NCBI GenBank assembly: GCA_023053685.1
Contig: JALIGW010000022.1
Coordinates: 1,499,501 to 1,563,500 of the forward strand
DNA length: 64,000 nt
Source: Diadophis punctatus similis
Lineage: Eukaryota > Chordata > Lepidosauria > Squamata > Dipsadidae
Reading direction: 5' to 3'
Shown: positions 12,617-51,084 of the stretch, in pieces
Layout of the letters: every line of letters starts with the position of its first letter
Numbering within the stretch: the first letter of the stretch is position 1
Notes under the pieces: generated by a model
Database searches by the model: none
What the model saw: only the letters and a program-made list of their open reading frames with translations
What the model was told of the DNA's origin: nothing
Position numbers and translations under genes: made by a program

Positions 12617-12989
12617 AGGCAGTCCTCAACTTATGACCACAGAGGAGCCCAACATTTATGTTGCTAAGTGAGACAGACATTTGCCAAGTGAGTTTCGCTC
12701 CATTGTACAACTTTACTTGCCAGGTTTCTTAAGTGAACCGCTGCAGTTGTTAAGTCACATGGTTGTTAAGTGAATCTGGCTTCCCCGTTGACTCTGGTTG
12801 TCAGAAGGTCGCAACAGGGGGTCATGTGACCCTGGGACACTGCAACCGTCATAAATGTGAATCCGAATGTAAATCACGTGACCAAGGGGATACCGCAACG
12901 GTCCTAAGTGTGAAAAGCGGTCGTAAGCTACTTTTTTCAGTGCCTGTGTAACTTTGGACGGTCACTAAGCGAACTGCTGGAAGTTGTAA
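12617..12989 (-). mobile_element. Pogo/Tigger-like MITE, reverse orientation
   Basis: Opens with GGCAGTCCTCAACTTATGAC and has the internal blocks in reverse order. The far terminus is eroded at GGAAGTTGTAA. Confidence 0.82.
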
Positions 12990-13260
12990 TACTCTCTGTA
13001 CTCTTCTATACTCTCTAGAGAGCATTGCAATAGTCCAATAGAGGAGATGATTCTGTTCCGAGATTTGAATCCAGCACATGAACTGTGAAAGTGCATTTAG
13101 AAGCAAAAATGGCCATCAACGAAAGCCCCCTCCCCAAAGTCAGTGGGGGTGGTAGAGCTATCAGCCTTTGACGTACGGAGGGCTTCTGGGTTTCGTGTCA
13201 GGCGCAAAGAATCAGGAACACTTGCTGAGTTCAAAGCACGAAGAGTTTATGAAATGCTAC

Positions 13261-13704
13261 CAGGGGTGGGTTCCTAATTTTTTTTACTATCACTCTGTGG
13301 GAATGGCTTATTTTGTGGGTTTGGCTTCCAAGCCATGTGACCGGGTGGGCGTGGGCCTCGGGAGCTTGGCAGCGGCCGGAGAAGCGGGGGGGGGCATTGC
13401 CCACCCGCAACGCAGCCCCCCACAGCGGGAGCAGCAAGACCGCGGCAGCGTCTCGCATGCTCCCTCAGCCATCCTCCCCTGCTTGGACTCACTGTGGGGT
13501 AGGAAGGCAGTGCATGCGCAGTGCCGGAAGCTCGGCTTCTGAGCATGCGCAGAAGAATTTTTTAAAAAAATTTTTTTTAAATTTTTATTTTAAAAAAATG
13601 GCAGCACCCAGGCACTGGCAACCGACCGCACCGGTACTGTGACGTCACCAGCGGGCCACTACCGGTGCTATAGAGTGGACCGCACTGGTAGGAACCCACC
13701 ACTG
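13261..13704. mobile_element. hAT-family non-autonomous transposon with perfect 8-bp target duplication
   Basis: 444 bp with terminal inverted repeats CAGGGGTGGGTTCCTA and TAGGAACCCACCACTG. The 8 bases AATGCTAC flank it exactly (13253-13260 and 13705-13712). Its interior is GC- and CpG-rich. No transposase frame, so non-autonomous. Confidence 0.9.
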
Positions 13705-13775
13705 AATGCTACCTGTATACAAAAATCTGTCAACTAATGGTCAAAGTTAAATTAGCACTAGATAAGGGTCTAGGG

Positions 13776-13910
13776 CAGTGTTTCTCAACCTTGGCAGTTT
13801 GAAGATGTGTGGACTTCAACTCCCAGAATTCCCCAGCCAGCAACGCTGGCTGGGGAATTCTGGGAGTTGAAGTCCACACATCTTCAAACTGCCAAGGTTG
13901 AGAAACACTG
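13776..13910. mobile_element. Palindromic hAT-like MITE, 135 bp, perfect target duplication
   Basis: Starts CAGTGTTTCTCAACCTTGGC and ends with its reverse complement; the whole element is a near-perfect hairpin. GTCTAGGG flanks it at 13768-13775 and 13911-13918. The CAGTG..TCTCAACCTTGG terminus is of Charlie/hAT type. Confidence 0.92.
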
Positions 13911-13918
13911 GTCTAGGG

Positions 13919-14964
13919 AATTAACGGGGAGCGGGGGATTGATAGACTTGGATCGCTTGTGGCTGCACAATGACTCCAAACTTATGACATGTTTAACTCC
14001 GCCTTCCAGCTCGGACTCTTCTCCTCCAAGCCTGAGAGACTCCAATGCCCCTAATCCTTCACCAGCAAAGTCAAAGAGTTGGCTACAAGCCGAAATTTTA
14101 TCCTGCCCTTCCTGTCAATGTTGTGAAGGATCCCCTCTGCTGAGTTAGATAAATGGGCAGGATGTGTAATCAATTAAGCAATTAGCTACCTGCCCTTAAA
14201 CAAACCACTTAGCTCACCATGATTTTGTGGGCAGAGCAGTATATTAATAATAGGGTTGCAGCTGCTTAATGTCTGACCGCATCCTTTTCTGGTGCACTGA
14301 AGCAAAAGGATCGCGGCCGGCTCCATTGACTGGGGGCGGGGGTGTGTGTGTGTATGTGTGAGAAAAGAGGGATATAAGCTTCCTAATTGCTGGGTGCAAT
14401 TCTACAAAGCAAAATATTTAATGAACTAAAAAGCCAGTCACTCAAATTACTGGGACTGGCTGAGATTAATAACCAGGGAAGGGGACGTTGCAACCAGAGA
14501 GAGGGATCATAAGAGAGTAGGGGGAGGGGAGGGGCAGCCAGCAGAGGAGCATGTTCTGGCAAATGGTCAACCGGGGTTAAAGTGGTCCGTAAAAGCAGCC
14601 AGAATGGATTTTAGCTGTGAAACGGAAACTTATTTTTTTAACAGCAGCAGAAAGTCAACAGCTAATTTTAAGGCATTTCACTGAATTTGTAGTTTGCTCA
14701 GATTTGAAGTGGGTCAGAAGGACCCCTGCCTTCTAACTTCATCCTCATTTCCACCCTCTTAATAGACCCACAAGAGGCAGGCCTCTGCTCCCAGGTCATG
14801 TTGAGTTTTGATGGCAGCCACAAATTGAGAGCTCACCTTGGCTTTCTTTCAAAATAAATGTTCATGATAGTTGCACCCATCCTATTGAAACCTTGCCTTT
14901 TTATATTGCGATTCCTCCTTGCTCCTGCTTCCTTCTAATTAATTCAATCAATAAAGGAGAATAT
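13919..14964. other. Repeat-free intergenic stretch, possible conserved non-coding DNA
   Basis: About 1 kb without any of the local repeat families. It includes an AT-rich, TAAT-bearing core near 14150-14270 and 14400-14480. No exon was recognised. Freedom from transposons is the only hint of function. Confidence 0.3.
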
Positions 14965-15090
14965 TTGTAGCTCAGGGTTGAAACGAGGGGTCCTTGGTGT
15001 TCTCCGAGCTGGGTGGTTTTCTTGCAAACCTTTCATGACCCAACTAGGGAACATCATCAGTGCTAGTAAAGAGAAAAGGGGTTCGGGCAC
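14965..15090. repeat. Unassigned interspersed repeat (TCCTTGGTGTTCTC...AACATCATCAGTGCTAG)
   Basis: The same sequence recurs at 27336-27620 and 37465-37610 in one or both orientations. The family was not identified. Confidence 0.6.
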
Positions 15091-15106
15091 TGATGATAGT
15101 TTGGGT

Positions 15107-15241
15107 CATAGGTCTTCAAACTTGGCAACTTTAAAACTTGTGGACTTCAACTCCCAGAATTCTCCAGCCAGTTATGCAGGCTGGAGAGTTCTGGGAGTTG
15201 AAGTCCACAAGTCTTAAAGTTGCCAAGTTTGGGGACCCCTG
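15107..15241. mobile_element. Palindromic hAT-like MITE, second subfamily, perfect target duplication
   Basis: 135 bp with degenerate CA(GG)GGTC..CAAACTTGGC ends, flanked by GTTTGGGT at 15099-15106 and 15242-15249. Its arms share the TGGACTTCAACTCCCAGAAT block with the family at 13776. Confidence 0.9.
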
Positions 15242-15249
15242 GTTTGGGT

Positions 15250-16085
15250 AATGAAAACAATGTGCAAGAAAACCGCCAAGATCAGAGAGCACCCCACAAA
15301 TTCCCCACAATTAATTCAACGCCCTGGCAAAAAGCTTAAAAGCAGAGAAGGGACCGGACCGTTTGCAAATGCAGCCCCTTTCCAGAGTTCCTGCTTCAAG
15401 AGGAGGGTCCTGGCCAAAGATTATTCCCCTCCCCTCCCCATTTCCTTTCCTCTCCCTCAAATTCTGCAGCTTCGTAAGTCACAGGGTTGACATTTGAGTT
15501 CACCTGTACATATTTATCCCAAGAATTTACTGGCAGTCCAAAGATGTGCAAAAACTCACGTTAAACAAGACCAGCCCGTTAGTTCTAACTTTGGCAAACC
15601 AGCTGCAGCATCCTAAGCTTAAAGTTGCTGCTGGTCGAGGCTTTCTCTTTCCAAATTAAGTTCCCTTTTGACCTTCGGAAAGGCAGTAAAAATGTGCCTT
15701 TTTGCTTTGAGCTTTAAACTCACAATGGGAGAGGGAGAGGGTTGTGATATTGTGGATTTTTACTGCTTGTTTTGGGGTTTATTTTAATGTGTTCCACGCT
15801 GACCAGAGCTGTAGAGTCTAAATTGGGCAGCCATAAAAATTCTTAATGAAAATAAAACAAACACCCACCCGGAGAGGTAAAGGTGATGCAGAGATGGCTT
15901 TAAGCTAAAAATGCAAGCGCTCAACACTAGAGGGCAGCAGCTACATAGCGGAATGCTTAAAAGTTTTTTTTAAAAAAAACTCCTCACTGAACCTCCTGAT
16001 AGATAATGCACAACGGAGTTTATAGGAATAATGGAGACAAGGCAGGAGGGAGATGCTTTCATTGGGAATCCTGCACCAAGACAGA
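15250..16085. other. Intergenic stretch with no recognised feature
   Basis: Unique sequence of mixed composition downstream of ARHGAP35. No exon or known repeat was recognised. Confidence 0.4.
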
Positions 16086-16143
16086 GATCAGGGGTTGGAC
16101 TAGAAGACCTCCAAGGTCCCTTCCAACTCTGTTATTCTGTTAA
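16086..16143 (+). repeat. CR1 LINE terminal fragment (sense)
   Basis: Only the last 58 bases (GGGGTTGGACTAGAAGACCT onward, ending TTATTCTGTTA). Confidence 0.85.
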
Positions 16144-16274
16144 AATCTCAAGGAGCTCTCCCAATCTTAGGACAAGATCCAGGTCGCCACAAGTGTCCGC
16201 ATCTAAATCTGAATGGGCAAGTCGCCTGCCTGACTACAAACTTAAGTCCCAAAGATGCCTTTTTCCAAAGGCAA

Positions 16275-16412
16275 CTGGACTTTTGTTTTTCCTTGAAGAC
16301 GTTTCGCTTCTCATCCGAGAAGCTTCTTCAGTTCTGGTAGAAGTTGTGATAGAACTGAAGAAGCTTCTTGGATGAGAAGCGAAACGTCTTCAAGGAAAAA
16401 AGAAATCCAGTG
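16275..16412. repeat. Palindromic repeat (GAAGACGTTTCGCTTCTCATCC arms)
   Basis: Two about 60-base arms that are reverse complements around GGTAGAAGTTGTGAT. One arm plus its flank recurs at 57255-57375, so it is an interspersed family, not a unique hairpin. Class not identified. Confidence 0.75.
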
Positions 16413-16709
16413 GCCTTTGGAAAAAAAGCATCTTTGGGACAGCCATGATCTGGATGACTTGAGAATTCCCATACACATGGACTTCAGAGGGTTGGAGACA
16501 CCTGTGTTCTTTTGACACCCCACCGCAGGGGTCCCAACTGGGACACTGGCAACCAAACCGCAGGGCCCAGTTGGACCTTCTGGACAAGCACAAGGGATAA
16601 ATTCTAAACTTGCCTGGGGTCTGTAGCTTGCTGGGTGGATTTCATAGATCTGGCTTGAAAGCGGACATGATGTACGGAGGCCTGTTAAGAAGATCCACGC
16701 AATGTAGGT

Positions 16710-16815
16710 CAGTGTTTCTCCACCTCAGCCACTTTGAGATGTGCGGACTTCAACTCCCAGAATTCCCCAACCTGCATTGCCACCCATCATCCATAGCCCA
16801 GGTTGAGAAATACTG
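16710..16815. mobile_element. hAT-like MITE of the palindromic family, degenerate
   Basis: CAGTGTTTCTCCACCTCAGC at one end, GGTTGAGAAATACTG at the other. The inner part of the second arm is replaced by unrelated sequence. Confidence 0.75.
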
Positions 16816-16878
16816 AACAGACGCCCACAAAAACATGCAGGACGAACGGGGAAAAACCATTTTTTTTAACAAGATTGA

Positions 16879-16884
16879 TTTATT
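16879..16884 (-). terminator. Polyadenylation signal AATAAA of ARHGAP35 (distal)
   Basis: TTTATT on the plus strand reads AATAAA on the gene's strand, about 20 bases before the point (near 16860) where unique AT-rich UTR stops. Beyond it, repeats resume (a hAT-like element at 16710-16815). Confidence 0.55.
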
Positions 16885-17453
16885 AACTATGATACATATC
16901 ACATAAGGCCTTTAAGTTTTTACACCATTCCCATTGAGACACATACAATACTCTGTAGCAAATAACATGATTTTTTTCTGTTTAAATTCAGCAAAAAAGG
17001 GGGAGCTTTTCTTTGTTTGCCCAGAGATTTCAACAATTTCATGCACTAATTGGATGGGCTGAGAAAGGAGGGGAAGAGAAAGAACCACAGAGTTAAAAAC
17101 GTCCTTAATAGAAGCATAAAAAGGAAATATAGTCTATCACCAATAACGAAAGGATGTCGTTAGGCTCCTAAAAATACAGAGAAATAACCTTTTTTTTTTC
17201 CTTTTTCTTTTTTTACATACAGGTCTTTTCGGTAATTTTTGCTTGCTTTTTCTGAAGAGTGTTTTTTGGGGGCACAGGTTTAGCTGGAACTACTACCACG
17301 TTTTATCACCGTTCATCATTGTCTTCTTCAATTAAAATGTTAATCCAACATATATAGAGATTTTACAATGTGGAAATACAAGTACCAGGAAAAAAAACCT
17401 AAAAACAAAAAACAAAAGGCTGAGTGCAGAACTAAATCCAACTTTTCAGAAGT

Positions 17454-17459
17454 TTTATT
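17454..17459 (-). terminator. Possible alternative polyadenylation signal
   Basis: AATAAA on the minus strand inside the AT-rich distal 3' UTR. Use would shorten the transcript by about 0.6 kb. The hexamer alone is weak evidence. Confidence 0.3.
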
Positions 17460-19107
17460 CCCATACAATTTGAGAAATGGATGTGGCTTTTTTTTTAATA
17501 TACACAGGAAAAAAAATTAAGATTTTAAAACAATAACTTATATTCTGCTTTAAACTACATTTTGGAATACAATCTCTCTATTGTATTTCCATTTTACCGA
17601 AAGGGGAGGGAGGGAGGGGACTTGACCTAACGGTTAGACTAGGGCCTATCAAGGGGGGCAGGGAACCCCCACAATGGGACCTCTGAAGAATACTGACCAG
17701 ATGAGTTGGAGACAAACTGACCTTCTGCGTTAGGCGAAGCCACCGGCTGGTTAGAGAACCGATAAGGGGCGGGGGGGGGGGAGAACCAAAGCCAGAAGTG
17801 ATCCACTTCTAGGAAAATTAAAAAGAAAAGCTAAGCCAGACTTTGAACGCCGCTGCTAAGTCACCGAAGGACAAATGATTCAGACGAGCAATTCAGAACT
17901 TTCCTTTTTCCAGACAAGGCTTAAACGGAGCCCAGCCAGAGAGCCTGCGTGGGGGTGACCAAACAGGAGGCTCCCGGGAACCGGAGCTGGAGAGCCTCAA
18001 GACGCTTCTGGTTTTTCGCTGGGCAAGGGGGAAACAGATGGGCCTTAGTAAGAAATGGAGGACAGAACCACCGATCCTGCTGGGCACCTCGCTGCCAAAG
18101 AACAGGGCCCAGCAGTGCGCTCCAAGGGAGCAAGGCCACAGTGGCGGGACGAGGCATGTCAGTAAAAGCGCATGGGGAATTGTCCAGCACGCACGACCGA
18201 ATGTGCAGACGCTGCCACCATCTTGGTGACGGGAGGGCGATGGAAAAGCTGCCCCTCTGCAGCCTCCAGCAGAAGAGGGACCGAGAAAAGCTGGTTTCAG
18301 ACAAAGAAAAGGCAGCCCCGGGCCCCATTTGTTGGCGACCCGTTGTCTGGATTGAAAAAAACCCGCAGGATGATGAATGGGCATCGCCTCCAGACGGGAA
18401 AGGTGCTGCCCCCAAAAAAGGCCCTGGAAATTGAAAAGGTAGGTAGGTTGTTTGGAGGTACCTGGCCCAGTTTAAGGGCCAGCCAATGCCAACTGGTCCC
18501 AGAAGAGGGAATGGCAACGGGCGAGGGAAGCAATTGCCACTCTGCAGGGATGCTCCAATCTTGGTTCAGACACCTGGGAAACTGCCCCCCACCCCGATCT
18601 TAAGGCCACAGGCTGACGTGGGCAGAGCAGCCTCCGGTCCCTCCTCTCTCCTGCCCATTTCCAGCTCTGGGCCGGGTGTTGAACTCAGGGGCCGAATGGC
18701 CTGGCACCAGACCGAAGGGGAGATTAAGGGCGGCTGCCTTCCTTAATTTCAAGAGCTGCTAGCAATTGTTAAGGGAGATTCTTTTTAGCACACTCACAAA
18801 GAAGGCACAGCGGCACTGGACGTGTGCTTAAGGGAAGGCCCGTCCCAGGTGGGAAACAGGTGTCCCCCGCCCACGTCAGCCCTCCATTTGGGTCAACAGC
18901 CCAAAGACTGCAGCTCAGGTGGGATTCCCACATATTTTCCCCACCCAGGAGAAAAGTCAGAAGGAAATTTTTCCGCCCTTCTCAACCTTCTCCCTAAAAG
19001 CTCCCCCCCCCCGTTTGTGTGTTCGTTTCACATGGCGCATGCATAATGGAGGGGAGGTGGGCCGATGCCGTGTTCCTTGTCAAGAGTCGAAAACAAACCG
19101 TTTCCAT

Positions 19108-19115
19108 TATTTACA
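19108..19115 (-). promoter_or_regulatory. Pumilio-type response element in 3' UTR
   Basis: Minus-strand TGTAAATA matches the UGUANAUA consensus bound by PUM1/PUM2, which promote mRNA decay or repression. It lies inside the ARHGAP35 3' UTR. One octamer in 4.4 kb can occur by chance. Confidence 0.3.
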
Positions 19116-19248
19116 CAAAAGGCGGTGAGAGTTATAAAAAGGAGGGAGGAATGCTTGCAAAGAGGGGCTTTCAAAGCACACGATTCTGACACAGATACAA
19201 CTTTTAAATGTGGTTCTAAAATAAGTACATAATTCAGCTTATTTATAA

Positions 19249-19320
19249 GAGAGAGAGAGAGAGAGAGAGACAGAGATTGCGGAAGAGGAGGAGGAGGAGG
19301 AAGAGGAGGAGGAGGAAGGG
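19249..19320. repeat. (GA)n and (GGA)n simple repeat in the 3' UTR
   Basis: About 11 GA units, then GAGGAGGA runs. In the ARHGAP35 mRNA this is a pyrimidine-rich (UC/UCC) tract. Confidence 0.9.
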
Positions 19321-21236
19321 GCTCTGGATACCAGGAAGCAGAATGGAAGTGGAAGAGAAGTTTGGGGGGGCTGAGGGTGATGGGTGGGGTGGGAGAAGGG
19401 CCGGAATTTCACTCCCACCCAATGAATGTAACACAAGTATCCTTAAAAACAGCAATAAACCACAGGTTTCATTTTAAAGTGCGAAAAGATAGTGAGGATG
19501 GCCTAGGGATCGCTCCCGTCCCCCCCAGTGGTACCGTGGAAACTCCAGTTAAAACTGCCCTGTTGATGAGAACTACCAAACCCCTCGCACGCTCTCGCAC
19601 GCACGCACAAACACACACAGAGTGACACAAACAGGGCAGTTTACCAGGCACTGCTGATACACAATCCCCTTCACACACCCCGTTGCAGAAACTCCCGAGG
19701 GGTTCATTTGCAGCTCCTCCCGAACCAGGAAGCTGGGCCAACCTTCGGCTGGGAAGAGGGGGATGCCCCCAGGGTGAAGGGCTGACAGGGCAAGAGAGAA
19801 GACTCTCCTGGGCCACCAGCCTCTTCCTCCACGGGCCCGTCACACGCATCAACAGCCGCCGCTTAGGAAGGTGCCAAAGAAGGTGGCGGCACTGAAGGGG
19901 GCACAATGGCAGAGGTTCAGGGTGGCCCACAGGACGTTCTGCCCAGGGGTTTCAAGCGTTTCCCATCAGCCTCTTTTTCCCATGGCAGGGCTGCCATCTT
20001 CCTGGCGGGGCAGCAACCCCTGAACTCCCCCAAGGAGTTGGCTCAGGGCTCCCCCGCAGCCCCATGGGCCAAAGCGGCCAGAAGCAAACCCCTGGTTTCT
20101 CCCTCTTCCCCCTCTCTTCCCCCCCCATCTTTTCTTCCAGGGCCCCAGTTTATTCGGCTCCTCCGAGAGACTCCAGCGAAACAGCCTTCCGAAATACACC
20201 ATGCTCCTAACTCCCCTTATATTCCCCCCAATTTCCGGGGGTGGGGGCTGAAAGAAAGGGACGTCTGCAGGTTTGGCCTGCTCTCTCTTCGCTAGCGATG
20301 CTTCTCCCCTCTTGCTTCCAGCCAGACACACACACGCACGCACACAACGAACAAGAGTGTTTCTGTCAAGGTAGTGTTCCAAAGGAGTCCAACCCCAGGC
20401 CAGGCCCGGCCGCAAAACAGCAAACCACCTTTGCAAATGGACATGTGCCTCCCCCCCTCCTCTCCCCCCTTTCTCTCCTTCTGCTAAGTGCTAACACCAA
20501 TATCCTTCCAGGGTGGGCGGGCGAGGGGGGAGGGAAGGGAGAGGGAGGGGAAGAGGGTGGGGAGAGAGATGCCGTGATTTGTCCTAGGGAGACAACACGG
20601 CCAGTGAGATGGCCCTGCCTTGCCCTGCCCTGCCCGGGAAACTCTGCCAGCCACCAACGCTCCGGACTCTTCCTCTCGGACGTGCCGGTCAAGAGGAGGT
20701 GACCTTCCAGCCTTCGCTTGAGTGGATCCAGCTCTTCTGAGCCACGACTGGGGATGGAGCCAATGGGTCTAAAGGAAAGGGACCCAGGTGAGATGTCCAG
20801 CACTGCAGGATAGGCCTCCATCGTTCCTGGAATGTGCTTGGGGAGTGGGGGGAGGGGAGGGAAGGAGGCCCCCCCTTGCTTCACAGTCCTCTGTCCACGC
20901 ACGGATTGAGGCCGAGGAGGGAGGGGTCCAACGCCCCGACCGGGCTCAACCTGGGTCCGAGTAGATCCTGATGGAAAGGCGGCTTGCCTGGGAACAGGGC
21001 TCCAGACTCTCCAACCACATCCTCCTGCTTGTAAGCCCAGGGGTGCCCTCCCGTGCCAGCCCTGAGGCCGAACCAGGCTCCAGAGGGGTCCAAGGCGCCA
21101 GCCAGCCTGCCGTGGCTCAGCCCCACACAAGTCTGGAACCGAACGGCGGAGGCGAGGGCGGGCCAAGAGGCGCCAGGGTGGATCGTCTCGTCCTCTGCGT
21201 CGCAACGGAGGCCTTTCTTCCTGACCCGGCCTGGGT

Positions 21237-48720
<27,484 letters not shown>

Positions 48721-48783
48721 CTGAAAGAAAAGAAAAACAAGAAATGGTTCAGGATGGTTGAAATTTAATTTAATGTGCAGCGG

Positions 48784-48869
48784 ACGTAAGTGTGAGGACA
48801 GGTCATAAATTTTTTCAGTGCCATTTTGACTCGGAAAGGTGACCAAACAAATGATTGTGAGTCGACCTG
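48784..48869 (-). mobile_element. Pogo/Tigger-like MITE terminal fragment, 64 bp upstream of the exon acceptor
   Basis: GTAAGTGTGAGGACAGGTCA, TTTTTTCAGTGCCATT and a GTCGACCTG end followed by TA. A remnant of one end. Confidence 0.7.
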
Positions 48870-48876
48870 TACCTGA

Positions 48877-50640
48877 AGAATCCCCCAACTCAGCCCCTTC
48901 CATGAGGACAGGCTTATAAATGCCCTTATCTTCTGAGTGAGCTTAACACATCTGGAGGGCAACACGTTGGGGAACACAGATATCATGTTTCTCCCTCCCT
49001 TAATTACTGAATGGTTGATGTTTTTGTTTTTAAGGTTCAGGAATGGCACTTTGTCCTCCTTGTGTAAAGGGAACAAAGTGGATTATTCTATTGTGCTACG
49101 TTAACCGGAGTGTAGGTGGTAATACAGAGGTTAATTAAAAAGCACTAAGCAATTTGTCTAGGCTCTAGCCATTCTGAAACATATTAGGCGTGTTAATCTG
49201 CGGGGGTGTACTCTAAAATACATTTAATCTGTTATTTATGCTTTAAAAGTGGGGATTGGCACCCGGATAACAAGGGTGGCCTCTGGTCTAGAGTTATGAC
49301 CGATGGATAGTAGATCTTGAATCCGCTGTCAGTATATAATACCTTTTGCTCCGATTGTTAAATAATGCTGCTTAACTAGTTCTTCATTCGGAATGGATTA
49401 CGAAAGACAAAGGGTGGCTGTAAGTTTTAATGCTATTGTATGTTTGAGTTAGAAAAAGAAACCTGGAACATTTGATCCCAAGTACATTCAATTTTTCTAA
49501 GCAGCAATTTAAAAATCAGCTGAGTCACCAGATAAAACATTCCGAACTCTTAAAAAAAAACTGGGAAGGAGGAACAGGCACAGAGTAGAAATTCAACCCT
49601 GCTCTGAATCTGACTAAGAGTTTATCCCAAGTACAATTACACCTCAAAGGTATAGCTGTTATTTAGACCAGCTCCATTCCCCACTGAGGAATCTAGAAGG
49701 CTGGGTTTTTCACATATCCAAAAGAAATATAGAAATACACACAGAGAATTTTCAGTACTAAAAAGGTATCATCATGTTATGATTTTGCTATCTCTGTACA
49801 ACCATTTATTTCCCATTTACAAAAATTTTAAAAGCTATAAAGTGCTAGACGTTTCTACATTACAAATGATACCCCCCTCTCCATAAGGAAAAAGGCAGAA
49901 TGGGGTTAGAAAAGATGTGGGGGGCATTCTATTAAATGAAATAAATAAAAATAACAGGGATGTCGTTTAACTAAAGGGGACAAATAAGTTCTCCAATTTG
50001 GAAAACTACCAGTGAGCAATTCTCTGTTAAAACATTTATAGGAGATTAATGAAATGTTGCAGCATTTTTAAGCCTCAAACTTAGCAGATGTATTTTCTAA
50101 GCAAGAAAGTAGCATGATTATAGTATGTCAGCTAGTTTCCTACCAAGAAAAGTTTTAAAATGTGGAACAATTGCAATACAAGTGTCCCAGCATCTAATAC
50201 CCATGAAACCAGCTAAAATCTGCTTTATCCCATCCTCATTCCTTTGACTCTGCAATCAGGGAATATTCCTGACCGCCGTCTACGTTCTGCCATCCTTGTT
50301 GCTCTCCTCAATCTTGCAGGGGTTTGCATTATGCCAAGTTTCTATTACTATTCAGAAAATACAGAGAGCCTCTCTATAAAACACGTTGTTTTACATCCAA
50401 ATTGCTTTCTGAGGATCCATGCATGAAAAGCAGGATTCAAGTGTTCAAAATACATTAAACAGGTAATAAGCCATTCATGGGGATGATAGTACTTTGAGGA
50501 TTTCTGCTACCTCCATTGGTATCTTGTCCCTCTCTTCTTCTCCCCCGCCCTCAAAGTATGGATTGGCCCCCACCAACATCAAGAGCTTCATCCCTATAAC
50601 CAGTACTTTAGTTCTCAACATAGCAAATAAGCAACCCTGA
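48877..50640. other. ARHGAP35 intron 1 segment with no recognised feature
   Basis: AT-rich unique sequence, with no exon or known repeat family recognised over 1.7 kb. Confidence 0.4.
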
Positions 50641-50648
50641 AGAAATAT

Positions 50649-50672
50649 AAACACACACACACACACACACAC
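50649..50672. repeat. (AC)n microsatellite
   Basis: About 12 AC units, directly followed by a hAT-like MITE arm. Confidence 0.9.
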
Positions 50673-50767
50673 CAAACTTGGCAACTTTAAGATGTGTGGA
50701 CTTCAACTTCCAGCATTCCTCCATCTGCAAGCATGAACTTCAACTCCCAGAATTCCCTAGCCAGCAT
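50673..50767. mobile_element. hAT-like MITE fragment
   Basis: CCAAACTTGGCAACTTTAAG, then two TCAACT.CCAGAATTCC-type arms in direct rather than inverted order. Rearranged or two fragments. Confidence 0.7.
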
Positions 50768-50972
50768 ATCCTTTACAAATCATAATGGATCAGGCTAAGC
50801 CAGGGACCGGCAAGCTTTTGATGCACATGCATCATCAGATGTGATGGACAAGTTGAGGGCCCAATGGGTGACTCTATATCATGAATGTCAGCAGGGCAGG
50901 GTACTTCCACTGGGAGGAAGTTTGTGGGACTTTGTTTTATTAATTGTGCTATGCCTAATTTATGGCTCAGAT

Positions 50973-51080
50973 CAGGGGTCTCCAAACTTGGCAACTTTAA
51001 GATTTGTGAACGCAGCCATGCTGGCTGAGGAATTCTGGGAGTTGGTCCACAAATCTTAAAGTTGCCAAGGTTGGAGAACT
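50973..51080. mobile_element. Palindromic hAT-like MITE
   Basis: CAGGGGTCTCCAAACTTGGC to AAGGTTGGAGAACTCATG; the first arm is shortened. Confidence 0.8.
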
Positions 51081-51084
51081 CATG

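Larger units (their letters stand above)
16860..21236 (-). other. ARHGAP35: ARHGAP35 3' untranslated region
   Basis: About 4.4 kb from the stop codon to the first good polyadenylation signal. It is almost free of the transposon families that crowd the flanking DNA and introns, as expected for a retained 3' UTR. The proximal half (about 17.9-21.2 kb) is GC-rich and the distal 0.8 kb is AT-rich. It contains a GA/GGA-type simple repeat (19249-19320). The 3' end is inferred from the signal at 16879-16884. TTTATT (AATAAA on the sense strand) also occurs near 17454 and 20149, so shorter isoforms are possible. Confidence 0.7.

Noticed and set aside
17893..20436. Several 140-200 codon frames in the ARHGAP35 3' UTR
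   Set aside because: No similarity to known proteins, overlapping on both strands, and GC-rich UTR explains them.
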